Source: Lewinellaceae bacterium (GTDB lineage: Bacteria > Bacteroidota > Bacteroidia > Chitinophagales > Saprospiraceae). Taken from it: a DNA stretch of 64,000 nucleotides. The notes under the pieces were generated by a model. That model saw only the letters and a list, made by a program, of their open reading frames with translations, did not search any database and was not told where the DNA came from. Both the position numbers and the translations under genes were made by a program. Positions 58,177 to 64,000 of the stretch are shown here, one piece after another. The stretch's first letter is position 1, and each line of letters opens with the position of its first letter. The stretch lies in assembly GCA_020636375.1 (NCBI GenBank), contig JACJXZ010000008.1:1-64000 (forward strand), in the 5' to 3' direction.

Positions 58177-59583
58177 ATGCCAAAAGTTGTCAGAGAAGAT
58201 ATTGACAATTTGAACGCCGTTCTGACGGTGACCCTTGAAAAGGAAGAATACGAACCGAAGTTCAGGTCCGAACTCGGCAAATATCAGAAGCAGGCCCACA
58301 TGAGAGGGTTTCGCAAAGGGAAAACGCCGATCAGCGTCATTAAAAAGATGTACGGCAAATCCGTGCTCGCTGAGGTGATCAATGAGATGTTGCAAAAGGA
58401 ACTGTCGGGGTATCTCACCGGTGAAGGCCTCCGGATTTTGGGTCAACCCCTTCCTTCCGAAGATCAGGAGCCCATCGACTTCGAGCTGAAGGACCTGCAC
58501 AATTATACCTTCAAATTCGACCTGGGCCTGGCCCCGGAGTTCGAAGTGCAGGGCGTGAGCCCGGAAACTTCCTTTGAAAAAACGGAAGTTGAAGTCAGTG
58601 AGGAAATGATCAACGAGGAGTTGGAAGCGGCGCGCAAACGCCACGGCGAACGCCAGTTCGTCGAAGACGATATCCGGGAAAATGACATGGTCAAGCTGTC
58701 GGCCCGGGAAATGGATGGAGCGGCGCCTAAAGAAGAGGGGATTGAGTCGGAATTCAGCGTTCTGGTCAGCTCCATTACCAACGAAGATGCCAAACAGCAA
58801 TTGCTGAGCGGCAAGAAAGGCGATACCTTCCGCCTGAACCTCTTCGAACTGGAAGAGGGCAAAGACGAAAAATACGTGCGCAAATATTTCCTCAACCTCG
58901 GCGATGACGATGAGCGGGAGGCCGGCAGGGAATACGAAGCCGAAGTCGTGGAGGTCAGCCGCATCATGCCGGCGGAACTGGACCAGGAATTCTTCGACAA
59001 GTTCTTCGGTGAGGATGAAGTCAGCAGTGAACAGGAAGCCCGCGACAAAATCCGGGAGCAGATCGAAAAGTTCTACAGCGGCCAGTCGGAGGCCCTGCTT
59101 TTCCGGGATATGCAGGAAAGGATCATGGAACTCAATGAACTGAGCCTGCCCGAAAGTTTCCTCAAGCGGTGGATGAAAAGCAACAACGAGAACCTTACCG
59201 ACAAGATCATAGAAAAGGAATACGGCGCCTTCGCCAAAAACCTGCAGTGGTCGCTGATCCGCAGCAAGCTGGTCAAAAGGTTCGATATCGAGGTGCGCAG
59301 CGAGGAAGTGCTCGAAACCTTGAAGAACCGGATTCGTGGTTACTTTGGCGGCGTGGCGCCGGGAATGGAACACATCATCGACAGTACGGCCGCCCGCCTC
59401 ATGGAAGACGAGAAACAGGTAGAGCAGGCCTTCGAAGAGGTCCTTTCCGACAAACTCTACGAAGCGCTGGCGGCAGAGGTCGGCATCAACGTCAAAAAAG
59501 TGAGCCGGGAAGCATTCGAGGAGATCGTGTCCAACGCCCGGGAAGATTCGGCAGCCTCTTCGGCCGAAGAAGAAGAGGAATAA
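58177..59583 (+). CDS. tig: Trigger factor
   Basis: 468 residues from ATG 58177; an upstream in-frame start at 58114 lies in the terminator region and is rejected. Ribosome-associated chaperone for nascent chains. The ribosome-binding loop GFRKGKTP is at residues 44-51. The central FKBP-like part (about 150-240) and long C-terminal helical arms follow, with an acidic tail (AEEEEE). clpP and clpX are directly downstream, the classic tig-clpP-clpX order. Sequence is divergent from E. coli but typical for the phylum. Confidence 0.93.
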   Translation: MPKVVREDIDNLNAVLTVTLEKEEYEPKFRSELGKYQKQAHMRGFRKGKTPISVIKKMYGKSVLAEVINEMLQKELSGYLTGEGLRILGQPLPSEDQEPIDFELKDLHNYTFKFDLGLAPEFEVQGVSPETSFEKTEVEVSEEMINEELEAARKRHGERQFVEDDIRENDMVKLSAREMDGAAPKEEGIESEFSVLVSSITNEDAKQQLLSGKKGDTFRLNLFELEEGKDEKYVRKYFLNLGDDDEREAGREYEAEVVEVSRIMPAELDQEFFDKFFGEDEVSSEQEARDKIREQIEKFYSGQSEALLFRDMQERIMELNELSLPESFLKRWMKSNNENLTDKIIEKEYGAFAKNLQWSLIRSKLVKRFDIEVRSEEVLETLKNRIRGYFGGVAPGMEHIIDSTAARLMEDEKQVEQAFEEVLSDKLYEALAAEVGINVKKVSREAFEEIVSNAREDSAASSAEEEEE

Positions 59584-59700
59584 AAATTTGGCCCCATTCA
59601 ACCGCCCAGCAGCCGATTTGTTATACAATTGATTATTTAACAAAGGGCCAGGGCAAACTACCAAAACTGGCAATCATAACCTTACAAAAGCAAAAACCGC

Positions 59701-60411
59701 ATGTTCCACAAAGATGAATTTATGAAGTATGCTACCAGGCACCTCGGGATGAGTAGCATGCATCTCGAAAAATACATCGACTCGACGACCCCGTCCTTCG
59801 CCCCCAATGTCCAGGGATTCACTACCGCTATCATTGATGAAAGGATCAAGAACGTCTTCCCGATGGACGTATTCTCCCGCCTGATGATGGACCGCATCAT
59901 TTTCCTGGGCGTTCCCGTGAATGATTATGTGGCCAATGTCATCCAGGCGCAGCTGCTGTTCCTGGAATCCGATGACCCCAAACGCGACGTGCAGATGTTC
60001 ATCAACAGCCCCGGCGGCTCCGTGATCGCCGGCCTGGGTATCTATGATACGATGCAGTACGTGGCGCCCGATGTCAATACCATCTGCACCGGCCTGGCCG
60101 CCTCCATGGGCGCCGTCCTGCTCACCGCAGGCACCAAGGGCAAACGCACCTGCCTCTACCACAGCCGGGTGATGATCCACCAGCCGCTGGGCGGCATGCA
60201 GGGACAGGTCACGGATATGGAAATCTCCTACCGGCTGATCAAGGATATGCAGAAGCAGCTCTACGATATCCTTGCCGCTCATACCGGCCAGCCTTTCGAC
60301 AAGATCGAAGAGGATTGCGACCGCGACAACTGGATGACCGCCGCCCAGGCCAAGGAGTACGGCCTGATCGACGAAGTGCTCGACCGGAACAATCCGAAGA
60401 AGGAAGAATAA
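59701..60411 (+). CDS. clpP: ATP-dependent Clp protease proteolytic subunit
   Basis: 236 residues. Forms the tetradecameric serine protease barrel used by Clp[18 protein letters not shown] precedes the active Ser135 (GLAASMGAV); His160 is in MIHQP and Asp (about 205) in EEDCDRD. An N-terminal extension of about 40 residues precedes the conserved core, as often in this phylum. 117 bp after tig; 68 bp before clpX with a terminator-like hairpin between them. Confidence 0.95.
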   Translation: MFHKDEFMKYATRHLGMSSMHLEKYIDSTTPSFAPNVQGFTTAIIDERIKNVFPMDVFSRLMMDRIIFLGVPVNDYVANVIQAQLLFLESDDPKRDVQMFINSPGGSVIAGLGIYDTMQYVAPDVNTICTGLAASMGAVLLTAGTKGKRTCLYHSRVMIHQPLGGMQGQVTDMEISYRLIKDMQKQLYDILAAHTGQPFDKIEEDCDRDNWMTAAQAKEYGLIDEVLDRNNPKKEE

Positions 60412-60424
60412 AGATTTCAGAAGG

Positions 60425-60460
60425 TCCGGGCCTCTACGCTAAAACAGAGGCCCGGATTTT
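60425..60460 (+). terminator. Hairpin with T-run between clpP and clpX
   Basis: TCCGGGCCTCT (60425-60435) is exactly complementary to AGAGGCCCGGA (60446-60456), followed by TTTT. It could partially terminate clpP transcripts and set a lower clpX level. Confidence 0.75.
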
Positions 60461-60479
60461 CGATTTAAGTAAAACGCGT

Positions 60480-61730
60480 ATGATGCGACGCAGTAAGCAA
60501 AGTTATCGCTGTTCTTTTTGTGGCCGGGACAAGTCCGAAGCGCTCATCCTGATCGCCGGCATTGACGGGCATATCTGTGAGGTCTGTGTGGAACAGGCAG
60601 GAGAGATCATCGAAGAGGAACTCTACGGCGGCAAAAAGAAAGAAGAAGGGAAAAAAGACTTTCTCATCCCGGACAAGATCACGCCCAAAGAGATCAAAAA
60701 CCACCTCGACCAGTACGTCATCGGGCAGGACGACGCCAAGAAGTTCCTCTCCGTTGCCGTCTACAACCACTACAAACGCCTGCGGCAGCCCCGCCACGAA
60801 GAGGTGGAGATCGAAAAATCGAATATCGTATTCGTCGGCCAGACCGGCACCGGCAAGACCCTGCTGGCCAAAACGATCGCTAAATTCCTCAACGTCCCCT
60901 TTTCTATCGTCGACGCCACCGTCTTTACCGAAGCGGGTTATGTGGGCGAAGACGTAGAGAGCATCCTCAGCCGGCTGCTCCAGGTTTGTGACTACGACGT
61001 GGCTTCGGCAGAAAGGGGAATCGTTTACATCGATGAGATCGATAAGATTTCCCGGAAAAGCGACAACCCGTCCATTACCCGCGATGTTTCCGGAGAGGGC
61101 GTGCAACAGGCCATGCTCAAAATGCTGGAAGGCACCGACGTCAACGTCCCGCCCCAGGGTGGCCGCAAGCACCCGGAGCAGAAACTCGTCAAGATCAATA
61201 CCAGCAATATCCTGTTCATCTGCGGCGGCGCCTTCGACGGCATCGAAAAGATCATCGCCCGCCGGGTCAACACCCAGGTGATCGGCTTCAAGTCGGACGA
61301 GGCACTGACGATCGACCGCGACAACCTGCTGCAGTATATCAACCACCAGGACCTGAAGAGCTACGGCCTCATTCCCGAACTGATCGGCCGCCTGCCCGTG
61401 CTGGCCTTCCTGGAACCGCTCGACCTGGACGCGCTCAAACGCATCCTCGTGGAGCCGCGCAACGCCCTGGTGAAACAATATAAAAAACTGTTCGAACTGG
61501 AAGGCATCAGGCTGGAATTCACCCAGGACGCCATCGAGTACATCGCCGAGAAGGCGCTCGATTTCAAACTCGGCGCCCGGGGCCTGCGCAGCATCTGCGA
61601 AGCCATCATGACCGACGCCATGTTCGACCTGCCGTCTTCGCAGGACGTTAAGCACTTCGAGATCAGCCGCGCCTACGCGGAGGAAAAACTGGGCCATAGC
61701 AAACTCAGCAAACAGCTGCGCGCCGCTTAG
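60480..61730 (+). CDS. clpX: ATP-dependent Clp protease ATP-binding subunit ClpX
   Basis: 416 residues from ATG 60480 (a second ATG follows immediately). AAA+ unfoldase that feeds ClpP. The N-terminal C4 zinc domain is [17 protein letters not shown] with CEVC. Walker A GQTGTGKT (about 120-127), pore loop [10 protein letters not shown], Walker [11 protein letters not shown], and sensor/arginine region [15 protein letters not shown] ([11 protein letters not shown]). The C-terminal domain has [12 protein letters not shown]. It has the usual length and is followed by a strong terminator. Confidence 0.96.
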   Translation: MMRRSKQSYRCSFCGRDKSEALILIAGIDGHICEVCVEQAGEIIEEELYGGKKKEEGKKDFLIPDKITPKEIKNHLDQYVIGQDDAKKFLSVAVYNHYKRLRQPRHEEVEIEKSNIVFVGQTGTGKTLLAKTIAKFLNVPFSIVDATVFTEAGYVGEDVESILSRLLQVCDYDVASAERGIVYIDEIDKISRKSDNPSITRDVSGEGVQQAMLKMLEGTDVNVPPQGGRKHPEQKLVKINTSNILFICGGAFDGIEKIIARRVNTQVIGFKSDEALTIDRDNLLQYINHQDLKSYGLIPELIGRLPVLAFLEPLDLDALKRILVEPRNALVKQYKKLFELEGIRLEFTQDAIEYIAEKALDFKLGARGLRSICEAIMTDAMFDLPSSQDVKHFEISRAYAEEKLGHSKLSKQLRAA

Positions 61731-62055
61731 GTTCTTTCGCCGCAAAAAGAAAACCGCTGCCGGGAGATGCCCCGGGAGCGGTTCTCTTTTTGCGGCGCAC
61801 TGACTGCCCGAAAGGCTTTCGGCAATTGTTGCATGAGGCAGGCATCTATTCACGGCTGCCTACCCCCGCTATTGCCTATTTCCTTTCTGCCAAATTCCCT
61901 ATCCCTTTTTACTCCTATCGCCTTAGTTCTTACTGCAAAAAACGCTTTCTGCCAAAAAATACCCTGAACAAACGCGGGCAATTGCGCCAGAGTTCTTACC
62001 TTGTATATACATTCAATGTTCGAACAAACAATAAAACCAACTAAAATCACCTATT
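61731..62055. other. Gap clpX-DoxX
   Basis: 325 bp. After the terminator I see no gene. A short AT-rich segment (TTGTATATACATTC, about 62000-62013) may hold the promoter of the next gene. Confidence 0.5.
61738..61797 (+). terminator. Strong terminator after clpX
   Basis: Long arms around CGCAAAAAGAAAACCGCT and AGCGGTTCTCTTTTTGCG are nearly perfect complements with an inner CCCGGG-type hairpin. The T-rich right arm can end transcription. Confidence 0.8.
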
Positions 62056-62418
62056 ATGAACGCAGTATTAAGCATTGGCAAGTATTTGTATGCAATCCCG
62101 TTCGCGATTTTCGGCCTGTTCCATTTTATGAACGCCAATGCCATGTCCGGCATGGCGTTTGGCAGCTCAGCGCTGGTATACCTCACCGGGGCAGCGCTCA
62201 TTGCCGCCTCTGTGAGCATGCTCATTGGCAAGCTGGATAAACTGGCGGCCACGCTTCTCGGGGTGATGCTCCTGTTATTTGTCTTCATCATCCACTTTAA
62301 GGGGGCTGCCGCAGGCGACCAGGCTTCCACCTCGAACCTGCTGAAAGACCTCATGCTGGCGGGCGCCGCCTGGATGTACGCCGGGAACCTGGCCAAAGAC
62401 AATGCGGTGATCGGTTGA
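62056..62418 (+). CDS. DoxX-like small membrane protein
   Basis: 120 residues with four predicted membrane helices, beginning MNAVLSIGKYLYAIPFAIFG. The first-helix FGLFHFMNA and later LTGAALIAASVSMLIGKLDK and LLFVFIIHF fit the DoxX/SURF4 superfamily. DoxX proteins have been linked to redox and thiol stress, but function here is open. It is single and followed by a terminator. Confidence 0.75.
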   Translation: MNAVLSIGKYLYAIPFAIFGLFHFMNANAMSGMAFGSSALVYLTGAALIAASVSMLIGKLDKLAATLLGVMLLLFVFIIHFKGAAAGDQASTSNLLKDLMLAGAAWMYAGNLAKDNAVIG

Positions 62419-62445
62419 ATTTTTCCTCCACAACGAAAACAAAAG

Positions 62446-62479
62446 AGCGCCCACGGAGCAATTCCGGGGCGTTTTTTTT
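62446..62479 (+). terminator. Terminator after the DoxX-like gene
   Basis: GCGCCCACGGA pairs imperfectly with TTCCGGGGCGT and is followed by a run of T (to 62479). Confidence 0.7.
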
Positions 62480-62536
62480 ATAATTGTCGGGCCGCCCGCC
62501 AGTCCACGTTCCGGCTGCCGGCCTGACAATTATAAA
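62477..62536 (+). promoter_or_regulatory. Inverted repeat ending at the truA start
   Basis: TTTATAATTGTC (62477-62488) is exactly complementary to GACAATTATAAA (62525-62536), and GGGCC/GGCC extend the stem with one mismatch. Its right arm ends three bases before ATG 62540, so folding would mask the initiation region. The left arm shares the T-run of the preceding terminator. Confidence 0.55.
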
Positions 62537-62539
62537 ACT

Positions 62540-63283
62540 ATGCGATATTTTGCCGAACTGGCCTACAACGGCGCCCGGTACCACGGCTGGCAAAAACAGC
62601 CCCATAAGATCAGCGTACAGGAACAGCTGGAGGCGGCCTTCTCCACCATCCTGGGCACGGAGATAGAAGTGGTGGGCTGCGGCCGGACCGATACCGGGGT
62701 GCATGCCCGGCAGTACTTCATGCACTTCGACTTCGACGGGCAGTTCCCCCAGGCATTCAACCGCCGCATCAACAAGTTCCTGCCTCCCGACATCGCCATC
62801 TACCGCATCTTCGAAGTGGCGCCGGAAGCACACGCCCGGTTCGGCGCTGCTCACCGGGCTTATGAATACCACATAGGCTTTGTCAAAAACCCCTTCGGCC
62901 AGGAAACGAGCTATTTCTACCCGTTCGCTCAACTGCCCGACCCGGCAAAAATGCAGGAGGCCGCCAGCCTGTTGCTCGGCTACAGGGAGTTCTTCCCCTT
63001 CTGCAAGACCAATACGGATGTTAAAACGATGCGTTGCGACCTGCGCCGCGCCGAATGGGAGGGGTCGCCCCGGGAGGGCAAAATGGTGTTCCACATCGCC
63101 TCCGACCGCTTCCTCCGGGGCATGGTGCGCCTCATCGTCGGCATGTGCCTCCATGTGGGAACCGGCAAGACGAAGATAGAGGAAGTGCGCCACGCCCTGG
63201 ACCGGCAGGAACGCCTGAAAAAAAGCTGGAGTATCCCGCCACAAGGGCTTTTCCTGACGGAAGTGAGCTATGCGAGGTACTAA
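62540..63283 (+). CDS. truA: tRNA pseudouridine(38-40) synthase TruA
   Basis: 247 residues, usual length. Isomerises uridine 38, 39 or 40 of the tRNA anticodon arm. The catalytic Asp51 is in VGCGRTDTGVHARQY; FFPFCKTNTDVKT and DRFLRGMVRLIVG are later family motifs. No RBS is clear; the start codon sits at the base of an inverted repeat. Confidence 0.94.
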   Translation: MRYFAELAYNGARYHGWQKQPHKISVQEQLEAAFSTILGTEIEVVGCGRTDTGVHARQYFMHFDFDGQFPQAFNRRINKFLPPDIAIYRIFEVAPEAHARFGAAHRAYEYHIGFVKNPFGQETSYFYPFAQLPDPAKMQEAASLLLGYREFFPFCKTNTDVKTMRCDLRRAEWEGSPREGKMVFHIASDRFLRGMVRLIVGMCLHVGTGKTKIEEVRHALDRQERLKKSWSIPPQGLFLTEVSYARY

Positions 63284-63338
63284 AAATAACGTGAGTTCGG
63301 GAATGGTGGCTGTGAAAATCAATTATTTAGGCCAGTTA

Positions 63339-63412
63339 CTTGTTGTTAGTTGTCAGTTGATTGTTCCCGGGAACCGACAACGGTCAACAGGCAACCAACA
63401 ACGATCAACAAA
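63339..63412. repeat. GTTGTTAGTTGTC / CAACCAACAAC inverted word repeat
   Basis: CTTGTTGTTAGTTGTCAGTT and related words are answered by ACCGACAACGGTCAACAG and CAACCAACAACGATCAAC. Same word family as 39845-39917 and 41714-41817, again between convergent genes. Confidence 0.65.
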
Positions 63413-63459
63413 ATCAGGGTTTTGAGGCTATTTATTTTCGAATGTATTCCGAACTGACG

Positions 63460-64000
63460 TTAAAAATAAGCCCTGATCACCTGCTCGTATAAGTCCCTGA
63501 GGACCTGCTCGGCCATATCGTCCTCCTCCATGAACTCCTCTGCGGGGGCATTGAGGTATTTTTCCGGGATGGCGCGTTCGTCGCCCGAGACGTGAATCTC
63601 CCGGATGGTGGCCGCCGTGGAAGCTTCGAAGTTGCCGCCGGACAGTTCGCAGTCGGGCGTTCGGGCCTCGATGTTGACGTCAGCCTCCCAGGCCACGGTT
63701 TTGGTTTTGATGATGGTGGTGACGGCGCCTTCGGCCGTGCCGTATACCGGCACTTTGGATTCATGGCCGGCGGAATCGGTTACGGTTTTATATTCCAGGA
63801 TCACCTCTTTGTTAAAGTCTTCTTCGCCCAGTTCCTCATCGATGTCGATTTCAATGGGGCCGAGGCGGATTTCGATGGCGCAGTCCGGGTTTTTAAACGG
63901 TTTGTCAACCGATACGCGAAGGAAGCCGCCGCTCATGTCTTCCAGTTCGCTGAAAATACGGTTGATCTCCCAGGTGTGAGGGTTGAACGGGGCGTCGATA
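63460..64000 (-). CDS. 3' end of an unrecognised gene, cut by the window edge
   Basis: The minus-strand frame is open from the edge (IDAPFNPHTWEINRIFSELE) to the stop at 63460, about 180 residues. An internal ATG at 63936 is not the likely start because the frame stays open upstream with similar composition. The segment is acidic and beta-rich, with EIDIDEELGEEDF and a C-terminal DMAEQVLRDLYEQVIRAYF helix. No family recognised; possibly the C-terminus of an exported protein. Confidence 0.72.
   Translation of the reverse strand, partial: IDAPFNPHTWEINRIFSELEDMSGGFLRVSVDKPFKNPDCAIEIRLGPIEIDIDEELGEEDFNKEVILEYKTVTDSAGHESKVPVYGTAEGAVTTIIKTKTVAWEADVNIEARTPDCELSGGNFEASTAATIREIHVSGDERAIPEKYLNAPAEEFMEEDDMAEQVLRDLYEQVIRAYF

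Overview
The window reads as a moderately GC-rich member of the Bacteroidota, most likely Saprospiria-like (inference). Support comes from several proteins with type IX secretion (T9SS) C-terminal sorting domains, one gliding-motility-type C-terminal domain with an SprB repeat, FtsX-type permeases of about 800 residues, a Sec-exported clade II nitrous oxide reductase, and a TAnnTTTG-type -7 element. A hallmark is that most gaps between genes hold palindromic elements or simple-sequence words that also occur as their own reverse complement.

Layout. 1-4962: one large secreted-protein gene on the minus strand, cut by an IS1634-family insertion (2702-4457) with perfect 18-bp ends and a 6-bp target duplication; the transposase has five frameshifts. 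4963-6116: repeat-rich gap. 6117-7511: T9SS cargo. 7998-14545: a sigma-54-type promoter, an ABC ATPase and two FtsX-type permeases, with a methyltransferase gene fragment between the permeases. 14888-18231: T9SS beta-propeller protein, DUF2459 protein, DUF4412 protein. 18340-23960: a nitrous oxide respiration cluster on the minus strand (cytochrome c, nosZ, nosD, nosF, nosY), with no nosL visible. 24229-30334: large exported helical protein, small Cys-rich exported protein, rhomboid protease, DUF234-type ATPase with an internal deletion, BRO-N protein. 30678-36779: a 2033-residue M43 metalloprotease with propeller, CARDB, SprB and CHU_C modules. 37062-46643: sucA, slyD-type FKBP, TPR protein, CoiA-like protein, Tat-exported Gfo/Idh/MocA oxidoreductase, lipoprotein, kdsD. 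47086-51067: recQ-aroQ and a secreted esterase. 51281-57461: ECF sigma, TetR, ABC exporter, HlyD adaptor and TolC on the minus strand. 57898-63283: tRNA-Leu(TAG), tig, clpP, clpX, a DoxX-like protein and truA. 63460-64000: 3' end of an unrecognised gene.

How the parts work together. The nos genes form an N2O-reducing branch fed by a lipoprotein cytochrome c. The tig-clpP-clpX block is a protein-quality-control neighbourhood. The sigma-54 ABC block and the ECF/TetR/ABC/HlyD/TolC block are two separately regulated envelope transport systems. The second is the most unusual protein system here: its ABC subunit keeps the transporter fold but has lost Walker A, signature, Walker B and switch-His residues. 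The most unusual DNA feature is a set of palindromic elements with perfect or near-perfect 12-22-bp arms and one or more inner hairpins. Three families have more than one copy (5839/7571/40723; 14626/27891; 5711/46841).

Limits: no searches were run. Family names are from pattern recognition, start codons are uncertain for several genes (noted), and the first and last genes are cut by the window edges.
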